Assembly: GCF_030816725.1 (NCBI RefSeq)
Contig: NZ_JAUSYG010000001.1
Span: 2,480,001 to 2,544,000 of the forward strand
DNA: 64,000 nucleotides
Source of the DNA: Pseudarthrobacter defluvii
Lineage (GTDB): Bacteria; Actinomycetota; Actinomycetes; Actinomycetales; Micrococcaceae
Direction of reading: 5' to 3'
The notes under the pieces are model-generated. The model had not been told where the DNA came from and ran no database searches. It saw only the letters and a program-made list of their open reading frames with translations. Of the stretch, positions 1 to 7,768 are shown piece after piece. Position 1 is the first letter of the stretch. Every line of letters starts with the position of its first letter. Made by a program: the position numbers and the translations under genes.

Positions 1-529
1 GCGCCAGCAGGACGGCGCCGCTGTGGGACAGCCGCTCCAGCAGGTCTCCGGCAGTGTCCTGCGGCCTGACGGCCTCGGTCAGCGTGCCAAAAACGGGGCC
101 GGTGTCCAGTCCTTCCTCCAGCTGGAAGGTAACGGCACCGGTGACATCGTCGCCTGCCATGACCGACCGCTGGACCGGCGCCGCGCCACGCCAGGCGGGC
201 AGCAGGGAGAAATGCAGGTTGACCCAGCCGTGCCGCGGTATGCGCAGTGCTGCAGGGGGAACCAGTCCGCCATAGGCGACGATTGCCGCAACGTCCGGCT
301 GCACAGCAGAGATTTTGGTGATGGCCTCCGCGTCCAGGCGTGCCGCGTAGATGACTTCGATGCCCAGTTCAACGGCGCGCTGCGCAACCGGTGACGGCGT
401 AAGCACGCGTTTGCGTCCCACCGGTGCATCGGGACGGGTCAGGACCGCAACGACGTCAAAGCCGGCCTTTACAAGCGCGTCAAGGGATGGGACTGCGACG
501 GCGGGCGTCCCCGCGAAAAGGACCCTCAC
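1..529 (-). CDS. fmt: Methionyl-tRNA formyltransferase, 3'-truncated by the window edge
   Basis: Formylates the methionine of initiator tRNA using 10-formyl-tetrahydrofolate, giving fMet-tRNA for translation initiation. About 176 N-terminal residues are visible. They begin [19 protein letters not shown] and contain the family's [18 protein letters not shown] segment as [15 protein letters not shown], which carries substrate and folate contacts in this family. The GTG start at 529 overlaps the TGA of def by 4 nt (GTGA), implying translational coupling in a def-fmt operon, the usual bacterial arrangement. The C-terminal part lies beyond base 1. The family assignment is clear from the N-terminal Rossmann segment. 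Confidence 0.93.
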   Translation of the reverse strand, partial: MRVLFAGTPAVAVPSLDALVKAGFDVVAVLTRPDAPVGRKRVLTPSPVAQRAVELGIEVIYAARLDAEAITKISAVQPDVAAIVAYGGLVPPAALRIPRHGWVNLHFSLLPAWRGAAPVQRSVMAGDDVTGAVTFQLEEGLDTGPVFGTLTEAVRPQDTAGDLLERLSHSGAVLLA

Positions 530-1129
530 CCGGCTGCGCCGAAGCTGGAGCCCGAAGTGCTGCTGCCACCGAAGCTTGCTCCGCCGAAGCTCGACCCCAC
601 GCTCTTGGCCCGCTTGGCAGTGGTGCGCTCGGTGACGGCGTCGTAGTTGGCGTTCCGGATGGACCGCAATGCCGCCTTCCGGTCCTCGCCCTCCAGCCGG
701 TCCGTGTAGAGAATGCCGTCCAGGTGGTCGTTCTCATGCTGGAAGCAGCGCGCCAGCATCCCCTCCCCCTCGATGGAGACAGGGTTGCCGTGCATGTCCA
801 CACCGGTGACCTTTGTGGCACGGAAGCGGCGGACCGGGAAGCCAAGACCCGGGATGGAGAGGCAGCCTTCCACGTGGTCCGGCTGGTAGTCATCGCTGTT
901 TTCCAGGACCGGATTGATGATGTGCCCTTCGACGCCGTCGATGCGGTAGGTGAAGACGCGCTTGCTGACGCCGACCTGGGGCGCGGCAAGGCCGGCCGCC
1001 GTCCACGTCCTCCATGGTCTCGGTCATGTCGGCGACCAGTTTGGCAAGCTCGGGTCCGAATTCCGTCACGGGATCGGCAACTGTGCGCAGCACAGGATCG
1101 CCGATGATGCGGATATTCAGAATAGCCAT
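526..1129 (-). pseudogene. def: Peptide deformylase with an apparent 1-nt frameshift
   Basis: Peptide deformylase removes the formyl group from nascent N-terminal Met. The reading frame starts at ATG 1129 (MAILNIRIIGDPVLRTVADPV). It then leaves frame at motif I, where an extra G around 991-1001 turns the expected GAGLAAPQVGV into unrelated residues. After skipping one base the frame continues through the rest of the enzyme. Motif II, EGCLSIPG, and motif [12 protein letters not shown] (the HExxH metal site), are intact, and a Ser/Gly-rich tail runs to the TGA at 526. The corrected product would be about 200 aa, normal to slightly long for the family. The stop overlaps fmt. Everything else is conserved, so a sequencing error is as likely as a true mutation. 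If the shift is real, the protein loses both catalytic motifs. Confidence 0.85.
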
Positions 1130-1217
1130 GCGCTGTTTGTCCTCACGGTTGGCGGCAATTGGAACTTATCCAGTTTAGGTGCAGTCCTGGTGGCGGCACT
1201 GAGCCCGATGCATGCAG

Positions 1218-2078
1218 CTAGGCGCTGCGGGTGTGGGCCAGCGGCGGAGGTGCGATGGGCAGCAGCGCCGTTCCGGCACTGATGGTGTCTGCGGACAACT
1301 CCCACACCCGGCGCAACGCACAGAACTTCCACCAGTGGTGCTTGAGGACTTCAGGGTTGGCGCGGACGGGGCGGACCTCGGTCTCGCCGATGGCGACGGC
1401 CAGCAGGACCGGGTTTTCCCCAAATTTCCAGGGCTCCCAGGTTCCGGCCTCAGCATCGACGAGGCTCTCTTCTGCCTTCATCCCGGCCACCAACTGCATG
1501 ACCACTTTGTCGTCCAGGGGCTTGACCAGGCCGTCCCGGGTGGTGCCCTTGGTCTTGTAATCGATCAGGCAGATACGTCCGTTGATCCTGGCGACGAGGT
1601 CAAGGGTTCCGGCGTACCCCACTGAGTTGTTCCACACCGTGATTTCGGGGGCGATGGGCTCCACCCGGAAGAGCTCCCACCATTCATCGAAGCGGACGGC
1701 GAAGGCTTCCTCCCCGTTGGCGGCCAGGGCTTCACGTGCCTCCTTCATGGCATGGGGGCGTCCCAGCGCCCGCAGCGCCACCTGTTCGCAGTAATTATGG
1801 ACGCGGTCTCCGCGCCTGGCGGCATCGTCCCGGTAGGCTTCGGCAGCCTTGGCCGCCCGGTTGACGGCCTGCTTGATTTTGGCCGGGCTCCCCAGGCAGT
1901 CCGACAGCAGTGGATCATTGGCCAGGCTGCTGGCACCCATATACCCGAACCAGCCGTCGAGTCCGTGGGGCTGCTGGCTGATCACGGTGGTGATTGAAGG
2001 TACGGAGAACTGCTCAGACGTGGACCGTGCGTACATCCGGCCATATTCGGTGGCGTGGGCGAGAAGCGGATCAGTCAT
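1218..2078 (-). CDS. Orphan PD-(D/E)XK (RecB/Cas4-fold) nuclease-like protein
   Basis: A 286-aa protein whose C-terminal half contains GYAGTLDLVARINGRICLIDYKTK. This matches the PD-(D/E)XK nuclease core: Asp after GT, then D-Y-K on the next strand, as in RecB, Cas4 and phage exonucleases. It lacks the four-Cys iron-sulfur cluster of Cas4, and no cas genes are present. ATG 2078 is chosen because upstream in-frame codons run through a tRNA gene; the leader has a weak AAAGAG ribosome site. It sits alone downstream of tRNA-Val, separated from it by two terminator-like hairpins. The substrate is unknown. DNA repair or processing is only an inference from the fold. Confidence 0.75.
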   Translation of the reverse strand: MTDPLLAHATEYGRMYARSTSEQFSVPSITTVISQQPHGLDGWFGYMGASSLANDPLLSDCLGSPAKIKQAVNRAAKAAEAYRDDAARRGDRVHNYCEQVALRALGRPHAMKEAREALAANGEEAFAVRFDEWWELFRVEPIAPEITVWNNSVGYAGTLDLVARINGRICLIDYKTKGTTRDGLVKPLDDKVVMQLVAGMKAEESLVDAEAGTWEPWKFGENPVLLAVAIGETEVRPVRANPEVLKHHWWKFCALRRVWELSADTISAGTALLPIAPPPLAHTRSA

Positions 2079-2110
2079 ACAAAAGACTCTTTCACAGGGG
2101 GCAGACAAAA

Positions 2111-2127
2111 GCTCCGGGGGCCGGAGC
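2111..2127 (-). terminator. Second terminator-like hairpin in the nuclease leader
   Basis: Perfect 7-bp arms GCTCCGG/CCGGAGC around a 3-nt loop. On the minus strand they are followed by TTTTG. It lies 33 nt upstream of the nuclease start codon, so it would have to be read through, or act as an attenuator, for that gene to be expressed from an upstream promoter. Confidence 0.55.
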
Positions 2128-2139
2128 CGCACACGAAAA

Positions 2140-2176
2140 AGGTCCGTCTCCGCTGCTGATGAGCGGAAACGGACCT
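2140..2176 (-). terminator. Rho-independent terminator after tRNA-Val(CAC)
   Basis: Arms AGGTCCGT/ACGGACCT extended by an inner CCGCT/AGCGG stem, followed on the minus strand by a T5 run (2135-2139 on the plus strand). It begins 7 nt after the mature tRNA-Val end. Confidence 0.8.
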
Positions 2177-2182
2177 CTGCGG

Positions 2183-2254
2183 TGGGCGATACTGGGTTCG
2201 AACCAGTGACCTCTTCGGTGTGAACGAAGCGCGCTACCACTGCGCCAATCGCCC
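2183..2254 (-). tRNA. tRNA-Val(CAC)
   Basis: 72-nt cloverleaf: acceptor GGGCGAT/ATCGCCC, anticodon stem CTTCG/CGAAG with loop TTCACAC (anticodon CAC, reading GUG), and T-arm CTGGTTCGAACCCAG. Outside the anticodon arm it is nearly identical to the two Val(GAC) genes on the plus strand, so these are paralogues. Confidence 0.95.
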
Positions 2255-2266
2255 CGATGCATTTGA

Positions 2267-2294
2267 ATGCTAGCCCACCTCTGCCCCAATTCAA
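2267..2294 (-). promoter_or_regulatory. Candidate promoter of tRNA-Val(CAC)
   Basis: On the minus strand, TTGAAT (2289-2294), a 16-nt spacer and TAGCAT (2267-2272), ending 12 nt before the tRNA 5' end. The match to a primary-sigma promoter is reasonable. Confidence 0.55.
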
Positions 2295-2471
2295 AAATCG
2301 AAGATGCCGCACCCGGCCACACCGCTGGTCCAGGGACTTCCCCACCCCGCACCATTGCACCCCTGCCCGGCAAACCAAGTCCCGGCGTCGTGAATTACAC
2401 GGCTGTAACTAGCCCGATCCCTGGAATCACGCGGGAGTAGGGGTCATGCGACCTCAGGCAGCCGGAGCGAT

Positions 2472-2500
2472 TTGGAGATTCCCGGAACCTCCTATATTGT
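2472..2500 (+). promoter_or_regulatory. Candidate promoter of the Gly-Cys-Val-Gly-Val tRNA array
   Basis: TTGGAG (2472-2477), a 17-nt spacer and TATTGT (2495-2500), in an AT-rich patch 59 nt before tRNA-Gly. Confidence 0.5.
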
Positions 2501-2559
2501 TTTTACTCGTTGGAACGCGAGGAAATGCCGGAAACGGCAGGGAATCAACCCTCCAAAAT

Positions 2560-2632
<73 letters not shown>

Positions 2633-2679
2633 CGCAGGACACTGTCACAGCAAACATTCTTCGGAATTGACGCTAACAC

Positions 2680-2750
2680 GGTGGGTTGGCCGAGAGGCGA
2701 GGCAGCGGCCTGCAAAGCCGTATACACGGGTTCGAATCCCGTACCCACCT
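2680..2750 (+). tRNA. tRNA-Cys(GCA)
   Basis: 71-nt cloverleaf with acceptor GGTGGGT/ACCCACC, anticodon loop CTGCAAA (anticodon GCA) and T-arm CGGGTTCGAATCCCG. It is the only single-copy gene in the plus-strand array. Confidence 0.95.
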
Positions 2751-2786
2751 CGGTGAAAACCTTGGATTCCGATTTTCGGGTTCAAT

Positions 2787-2858
2787 GGGCGATTGGCGCA
2801 GCGGTAGCGCGCTTCCCTGACACGGAAGAGGTCACTGGTTCGATCCCAGTATCGCCCA
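2787..2858 (+). tRNA. tRNA-Val(GAC), copy 1
   Basis: 72-nt cloverleaf: acceptor GGGCGAT/ATCGCCC, anticodon stem CTTCC/GGAAG, loop CTGACAC (anticodon GAC). The genome does not encode the full CCA end here (CT follows). Confidence 0.95.
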
Positions 2859-2912
2859 CTGGCAAGGAAACTTGCCCGCAGTACCACCGGTTTACCGGGA
2901 CATCCTGCACAT

Positions 2913-2985
<73 letters not shown>

Positions 2986-3019
2986 CTCTTTGTATCCCAC
3001 TTACCGGTCTTCCGGTTCC

Positions 3020-3091
3020 GGGCGATTGGCGCAGCGGTAGCGCGCTTCCCTGACACGGAAGAGGTCACTGGTTCGATCCCAGTATCGCCCA
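3020..3091 (+). tRNA. tRNA-Val(GAC), copy 2
   Basis: Same sequence as the gene at 2787-2858, but followed directly by an encoded CCA (3092-3094). It is the last gene of the array, just before a terminator. Confidence 0.95.
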
Positions 3092-3096
3092 CCAAG

Positions 3097-3123
3097 AAAA
3101 AGCAGCTCTCCGGGGCTGCTTTT
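3097..3123 (+). terminator. Terminator of the tRNA array
   Basis: AAAGCAGC pairs with GCTGCTTT across an 8-nt loop and ends in a T run, immediately after the last tRNA. Confidence 0.8.
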
Positions 3124-3238
3124 GTCGTTTCCGCGCATCCGCTGCAGGCGAACGCGATTCCCTTGGCACCCCGTCTCCGCCCCGATAAGATCGAATGCGC
3201 GAGGAGCGACCTGGCTCCGCGATTGAAGGGAGGTGCTC

Positions 3239-3502
3239 GTGGGTTTAATTGGCGACCTAAAGGGCAAGGCTCAAGGTCTCATCCGTGGCAACGAGCAGGC
3301 CATCAAGAACGGCATCAGCAAGGCCGGCGATCTGGTTGACAAGAAAACCGGAGGCAAGTACTCCGGCCACGTCAATAAGGTCCAGGATGGCGCTTCCAAG
3401 CTCATTGACAAGAACGGAAACCCGGGCCAGGCACCTGCCGCCGGGCACGTTCCCCCGGCAGCTCCTGGAAATCCGGTTCCACCGGTAGACAGGGCTCCGT
3501 AA
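3239..3502 (+). CDS. MT0933/Rv0909-like antitoxin family protein
   Basis: An 87-aa protein beginning VGLIGDLKGKAQGLIRGNEQ, with the family hallmark ISKAGDLVDKKTGGKYSGHV followed by NKVQDGASKLIDK. This resembles the mycobacterial Rv0909 (MT0933) antitoxin family, which pairs with an SRPBCC-fold toxin. A short Pro/Ala-rich tail follows. GTG 3239 is preferred over GTG 3233 because GGGAGG at 3228-3233 lies 5 nt before it. No SRPBCC toxin gene lies on either side: the neighbours are the tRNA array and convergent zapE. It is therefore an orphan, and may serve as a general stress protein instead of an antitoxin. Confidence 0.75.
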   Translation: MGLIGDLKGKAQGLIRGNEQAIKNGISKAGDLVDKKTGGKYSGHVNKVQDGASKLIDKNGNPGQAPAAGHVPPAAPGNPVPPVDRAP

Positions 3503-3539
3503 AGGATTTGGCCAGGGCTTTGCCCTAGCACGTCAACGG

Positions 3540-3573
3540 GGCGCGGGTCCCGCCGTGAGGCGGCGCCCGCGCC
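3540..3573. terminator. Hairpin between the convergent antitoxin and zapE genes
   Basis: GC-rich arms GGCGCGGG/CCCGCGCC enclose an inner CCGCC/GGCGG stem with a GTGA loop; TTTGG follows on the plus strand. It lies between two convergent genes and may serve both. Confidence 0.55.
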
Positions 3574-3627
3574 TTTGGCGTTTAATCCCGCCGAACCCGT
3601 CCGCAGTCAAGGCGGCCCGGGGACGCG

Positions 3628-4665
3628 CTAGGAAGGTTCGTGGTTCTGGCCTTCGCGGGCCAATGCGGTGAGGCGGGAGACGGCGCGGAAGTACTTTTTC
3701 ATGTACCCGCCGGTCATCATTTCCTCGGTGAACAGCTTGTCGAACGGAACACCGCTGGCCAGGATGGGAACGTCCTTGTCGTAGAGCCGGTCTGCCAGCA
3801 CCACGAAACGCAGCGCCACAGCCTGTTCGGTGATGGTTTCCACGTTGCGCCACACGACGCCGTCGATACCGTGGATCAACTGGCGGTAGCGGCTGGGGTG
3901 CACGCCGGCCAGGTGGTGGATGAGGGTGGAAAACTCGTCCTGGGCCACGGTCTTGCCGTCGAACTCCGCCTTCATGTGGGCGTTGAGTTCGCTGTTCCGC
4001 AGCGGGGCCGGTGCTGCGGGGAGGCCACGGTGCCGGAAATCCTCGCCATCGATGCGGATAACCTCGAACTGGTCCGCCAGGACCTGGATTTCGCGCTGGA
4101 AGTCCACGGCGGCGAAACGGCCGTCGCCCAGGGATCCCGGCAGGGTGTTGGAGGTGGCGGCAAGCTTGACGCCGGCATCGGCCAGTTCCCGCATGAGCCG
4201 GGACATCAGGACGGTGTCGCCCGGATCGTCCAGTTCGAATTCGTCGATGCAGACCAGTTGGTAGCTGCTCAAGGCATCCACGGTCTTGCGGAAGGACAGG
4301 GCACCCACCAGGTTGGTGTACTCCACGAAGGTGCCGAAAGCCTTGGGGCCAGGCGCTGCGTGCCACAGGGACGCGAGCAGGTGGGTCTTGCCCACGCCGA
4401 AGCCGCCGTCCAGGTAGATACCTGCCCTGGATTCGTCCTTCTTGCCGAACAACTTCTTGAAGAGCCCGCCCCCGTTACCGGACCCCACGCCGTCGGCAAA
4501 TCCCTCCAGCGCACGCACCGCCGCGGCCTGGCTGGGCTGCCTGGGGTCCGGGCGGTAGCTCGAAAAGGAAACCTCCCCAAACCGCGGCGATGGGTAGAAA
4601 CCCTTGAGGAGTTCATCCACCGAAACTGCCGGAGTGCGGGCGGCAAGCTGTTCGATCTGTACCAA
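3628..4665 (-). CDS. zapE: ZapE/AFG1-family P-loop ATPase
   Basis: A 345-aa AFG1-like ATPase. ZapE associates with the FtsZ ring in proteobacteria; the mitochondrial homologue AFG1 is linked to protein quality control. Visible motifs are an N-terminal DELLKGFYPSPRFGEVSF segment, the family's F-x-x-Y-x-P(D) linker, Walker A GGFGVGKTH, Walker B LVCIDEFELDD, and a sensor-like AATSN. The frame is open upstream to about 4836, but conserved sequence begins at LVQIEQLAARTP. A TTG at 4665 is therefore the likely start, although no good ribosome site is seen and the start is uncertain. It is divergent from sseA. Confidence 0.88.
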   Translation of the reverse strand: MVQIEQLAARTPAVSVDELLKGFYPSPRFGEVSFSSYRPDPRQPSQAAAVRALEGFADGVGSGNGGGLFKKLFGKKDESRAGIYLDGGFGVGKTHLLASLWHAAPGPKAFGTFVEYTNLVGALSFRKTVDALSSYQLVCIDEFELDDPGDTVLMSRLMRELADAGVKLAATSNTLPGSLGDGRFAAVDFQREIQVLADQFEVIRIDGEDFRHRGLPAAPAPLRNSELNAHMKAEFDGKTVAQDEFSTLIHHLAGVHPSRYRQLIHGIDGVVWRNVETITEQAVALRFVVLADRLYDKDVPILASGVPFDKLFTEEMMTGGYMKKYFRAVSRLTALAREGQNHEPS

Positions 4666-4880
4666 GGTGGTCCGTTCTGCTGGTGGTTGGTCCCCAGAAA
4701 GGATACCGGCAATGCACACCCAACCCGGGAGGGACGCCGTCCCGCCGCCCCTCGGCGTGACGAAGGCAACATTTCGCCCTATTAACGGAATACGGACAAG
4801 CCTGCGGGCGCTGGTTAGTGTGGGAACAGATTCCAATGCATGTTCCGCGGTTTCCCGTGCTCTTACTGAAAGGCCCAGTC

Positions 4881-5807
4881 ATGCCCTACCCGGTTGAACA
4901 GAATGAGAAGTTCGCAGCCTACGCCCACCCCGAGCGGCTCGTTTCCACCGAGTGGCTCGCGGCCGCCGTCGAAAGCGGCGCAGTGGCGGCCGGCGATCTC
5001 GTCGTAGTGGAATCCGACGAGGACGTGCTCCTGTACGAGACCGGCCACATCCCGGGCGCCGTCAAGATCGATTGGCACACGGACCTGAACGACGAAGTTT
5101 CCCGCGACTACGTTAACGGTGAAGCTTTCGCCGAACTCGCCGCGTCGAAAGGCATTTCCCGTGACAGCACCGTGGTCATCTACGGCGACAAATCCAACTG
5201 GTGGGCAGCGTACGCCCTCTGGGTCTTCGAACTCTTCGGCCACCGGGACGTCCGGCTGCTGGACGGCGGCCGCGACAAGTGGGTTGCCGAAGGCCGCGAA
5301 CTGACCAAGGACCGGCCTGCTCCCGCTTCCGGAAACTACCCGGTGGTTGAGCGTGACGATGCCCCGATCCGCGCCTTCAAGGATGACGTCCTGGCCCACC
5401 TGGGCACCGGTCCCCTGATCGATGTCCGCTCCCCCGAGGAATACACCGGCCAGCGCACCCACATGCCGGCCTACCCGGAAGAGGGCGCACTGCGCGGCGG
5501 CCACATCCCCACCGCCGCCTCCATCCCGTGGGCACGTGCCGCTGCCGCCGACGGCACCTTCCGCAACAGGGAAGAGCTGGAGGCCATCTACCTGGGCGAG
5601 GCCGGCCTGACCGAGGGCGACGACGTCGTGGCCTACTGCCGCATCGGCGAGCGTTCCAGCCACACCTGGTTCGCCCTGAAGTACCTCCTGGGCTTCGATT
5701 CCGTCCGCAACTACGACGGATCCTGGACCGAGTGGGGCAACGCCGTACGCGTTCCCATCGTCAAGGGCGCCGAGCGCGGTTCCGTGCCTGTCGCCGTCGG
5801 AGCCTGA
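4881..5807 (+). CDS. sseA: Thiosulfate/3-mercaptopyruvate sulfurtransferase (tandem rhodanese)
   Basis: Transfers sulfane sulfur from thiosulfate or mercaptopyruvate to an acceptor via a Cys persulfide. The 308-aa protein has two rhodanese domains. The N-terminal one is inactive, with [10 protein letters not shown] where the catalytic loop should be. The C-terminal one carries Cys253 in [13 protein letters not shown]. The CRIGER loop resembles actinobacterial SseA more than the CRxGxT of classical rhodanese. The ATG at 4881 has GAAAGG 7 nt upstream. The next genes are sufE-like and ybaK; sseA-sufE adjacency is conserved in mycobacteria and points to sulfur delivery. Confidence 0.93.
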   Translation: MPYPVEQNEKFAAYAHPERLVSTEWLAAAVESGAVAAGDLVVVESDEDVLLYETGHIPGAVKIDWHTDLNDEVSRDYVNGEAFAELAASKGISRDSTVVIYGDKSNWWAAYALWVFELFGHRDVRLLDGGRDKWVAEGRELTKDRPAPASGNYPVVERDDAPIRAFKDDVLAHLGTGPLIDVRSPEEYTGQRTHMPAYPEEGALRGGHIPTAASIPWARAAAADGTFRNREELEAIYLGEAGLTEGDDVVAYCRIGERSSHTWFALKYLLGFDSVRNYDGSWTEWGNAVRVPIVKGAERGSVPVAVGA

Positions 5808-5824
5808 GACAGCCCTCCCCCGCG

Positions 5825-5837
5825 TAGAATTGGACCG
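5825..5837 (+). promoter_or_regulatory. -10 hexamer positioned for a leaderless sufE transcript
   Basis: TAGAAT at 5825-5830 is followed by 7 nt and then ATG. Initiation would fall on or next to the start codon, and no Shine-Dalgarno sequence is present. Confidence 0.5.
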
Positions 5838-6290
5838 ATGACTACTCAAGCCTTGCCTTCCGCCCTGGCGGCCATCGTGGACGATTTCCAGGCCCTGTCC
5901 GAACCGGAGAGGCTGCAGCTCCTGCTGGAGTTCTCGGAAGGACTGCCGGAACTCCCCGACCGGCTCAAGGACCACCCTGAGCTCCTTGAGCAGGTGGTGG
6001 AGTGCCAGTCGCCGTTGTTCCTCACCGTTGAGACGGGAACCAACGACGACGGCGCCGTCCGCCTGTTCTTCAAGGCACCGCCTGAGGCGCCCACCACGCG
6101 CGGTTTCGCCGGGGTGCTGCACGAGGGCCTGGACGGTTTGACAGCGGACGAGATCCTGTCGGTGCCGGACGACATGCCGGAACTGCTGGGACTCACCCGC
6201 GCCATCACCCCCCTGCGCATGCGGGGCATGACCGCCATGCTGGGCAGGATCAAGCGCAAGGTGGCCGCCGCGTCCCAAGCCCAGGCCTGA
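5838..6290 (+). CDS. SufE-family cysteine desulfuration protein
   Basis: A 150-aa SufE fold. SufE accepts persulfide sulfur from a cysteine desulfurase and passes it to Fe-S assembly. The acceptor Cys56 sits in VVECQSPLFL, the family motif (E-C-Q-S). The C-terminal helices include LGLTRAITPLRMRGM. It follows sseA by 30 bp and precedes ybaK by 9 bp. Because it lies beside a sulfurtransferase and not beside the suf operon, it may take sulfur from SseA; that is inference. Its own leaderless-type promoter suggests independent transcription. Confidence 0.88.
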   Translation: MTTQALPSALAAIVDDFQALSEPERLQLLLEFSEGLPELPDRLKDHPELLEQVVECQSPLFLTVETGTNDDGAVRLFFKAPPEAPTTRGFAGVLHEGLDGLTADEILSVPDDMPELLGLTRAITPLRMRGMTAMLGRIKRKVAAASQAQA

Positions 6291-6299
6291 CGCGCGTCG

Positions 6300-6812
6300 A
6301 TGGCGCGGAAGAACACATCCCAGGGAACCCCGGCCACAGCGGCCCTGACCGCGGCCGGGGTTCCCTTTGTGCTGCATCCGTACACCCATCATCCCTCCGC
6401 GGCGAGTTACGGTGCCGAAGCTGCGGAAGCACTGGGCATCGATCCCTCCCGCGTCTTCAAGACCTTGATGGTAGAGGTTGAGGGCAGGCTCGCCGTGGGC
6501 ATCGTCCCGGTGAGCGGGAGCCTGGACCTGAAGGCCATGGCCGGCGCGCTGGGAGCCAAGAAGGCTGCCATGGCCGATCCTGCGGCAGCCCAGCGCCGCA
6601 CCGGGTACGTGCTGGGCGGCATTTCCCCGCTAGGCCAGCGCCAGCCGTCTCCCACAGTGCTGGATTCCAGCGCCCTGGGCCTGGACAGCATGCTGGTGTC
6701 CGGAGGCAGGCGCGGCCTGGACATTGAGCTCGCCCCGGCGGACCTGGTCCACCTGACTGGCGCCGTCACCGCCCCGATCAGCTCGCTCACGGCTGGCAGC
6801 CCCCGGCCGTAG
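6300..6812 (+). CDS. ybaK: YbaK/EbsC-family aminoacyl-tRNA deacylase
   Basis: A 170-aa editing-domain protein that in this family hydrolyses Cys-tRNA(Pro) to prevent mistranslation. Family features are VPFVLHPYTHH near the N-terminus, the segment YGAEAAEALGIDPSRVFKTLMVEV containing the catalytic Lys region, and GYVLGGISPLGQRQPSPTVLD with the conserved GGISPLG loop. It starts 9 nt after the sufE-like stop and is probably co-transcribed. It is convergent with the SDR gene, 14 nt away. Confidence 0.92.
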   Translation: MARKNTSQGTPATAALTAAGVPFVLHPYTHHPSAASYGAEAAEALGIDPSRVFKTLMVEVEGRLAVGIVPVSGSLDLKAMAGALGAKKAAMADPAAAQRRTGYVLGGISPLGQRQPSPTVLDSSALGLDSMLVSGGRRGLDIELAPADLVHLTGAVTAPISSLTAGSPRP

Positions 6813-6826
6813 CAGGCTAAGTGGGA

Positions 6827-7636
6827 CTACCTGGTTCGGCCGGTGAAGTGGTCCATGGTCTGGTTGACTCCCAGCACGTCCATGAGCCGGTCAAAGAGGC
6901 TGACCGGCAGGATCCGGAGGACCGGAAGCAGGTTCACGAGGGGCGGCAGGACCAGCTTCCGGCGGCCGGCCTCGATGGCCTCCAGGACTTTGGCTGCCAC
7001 ATCCTCTTCCTCAAGGATGGGGAGGAGCCGAGGCCAGCGGGTCTGCACACCGTCGAACATGCCGGTGTCGATGTAGTAGGGACACACCACCAGCGTGTTG
7101 ACGCCCACCTTTCCGGCGCGGAGTTCTGCCCGCAGCGACTCGTTGAAGCCGAAGGCCGCGAACTTGCTGGCAGAATAGTCGGTTTGTCGGGCGACGCCCA
7201 CCAGTCCGGCAGCACTGGCAACGGTCACCACCGTCCCCCGGCGCCGGTCTGCCATCCCGCCGAGGAATGCGCGGGTCACCCAGTAAAGGGCCATGACGTT
7301 GACCTTCATGGTCCGTTCGATGGCTTCATCGGTTGCGTCGAGGAACTGCTGCCCGCTGACCACTCCGGCGTTGTTGACCACCACGTCCACCGGGCCTGCG
7401 GCAGCGGCGGCGGCGCTAACCGCCGCACGGTCGGTAACGTCCACGGCCTGGGCCTCGGCGGACCCGCCAGCGGCCCGGATCTCGTCGCGCACGGCCGCTC
7501 CCGCTTCAGCATCCACGTCCCAGATGACCACCCGGCTTCCACGCCGGGCCGCTCCAAGCGCCATGCGGCGGCCCAGTCCGCTTCCCCCGCCCGTAATCAA
7601 CAGTGTTGCGCCGGAAAGCCGGGTCCCTCTGGCCAT
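6827..7636 (-). CDS. Short-chain dehydrogenase/reductase
   Basis: A 269-aa classical SDR: cofactor motif TGGGSGLG near residue 15, NNAG, catalytic Ser in VTVASAAG, and YSASK for the Tyr-Lys pair. The acidic residue after beta-2 (VIWDVDAEAG) favours NAD over NADP. The C-terminal hydrophobic stretch LPPLVNLLPVLRILPVSLFD resembles SDRs acting on retinoids, steroids or lipids. It is the third gene of a minus-strand cluster after the alpha/beta hydrolase and the aldehyde dehydrogenase, with a 132-bp gap. The natural substrate cannot be read from sequence. Confidence 0.85.
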   Translation of the reverse strand: MARGTRLSGATLLITGGGSGLGRRMALGAARRGSRVVIWDVDAEAGAAVRDEIRAAGGSAEAQAVDVTDRAAVSAAAAAAGPVDVVVNNAGVVSGQQFLDATDEAIERTMKVNVMALYWVTRAFLGGMADRRRGTVVTVASAAGLVGVARQTDYSASKFAAFGFNESLRAELRAGKVGVNTLVVCPYYIDTGMFDGVQTRWPRLLPILEEEDVAAKVLEAIEAGRRKLVLPPLVNLLPVLRILPVSLFDRLMDVLGVNQTMDHFTGRTR

Positions 7637-7768
7637 GTCAGTTCTCCTGGTGTTTGGCGGTACGTGCTCTGGTTTGGTTTGTCCTGGTCCTGGCCCTGCT
7701 TATGCGGCACCACGCGCTACCGCCGCACCGCCATCCGGCGGCCGGGTTTACCCGTGCCTGTCTGCGGA

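Larger units (their letters stand above)
2255..2559. other. Intergenic region between divergent tRNA genes
   Basis: About 305 bp with no convincing open reading frame. It holds the minus-strand tRNA-Val promoter at one end and a candidate plus-strand tRNA-array promoter at 2472-2500. Nothing else was recognised. Confidence 0.6.

Noticed and set aside
2079..2378. N-terminal extension of the nuclease reading frame
   Set aside because: It would translate through tRNA-Val and two terminators; ATG 2078 is the plausible start.
4823..4846. GGAACA-N12-TGTTCC inverted repeat upstream of sseA
   Set aside because: Arms of 6 bp with a long spacer are expected by chance in a GC-rich window of this size, and no promoter context supports it.
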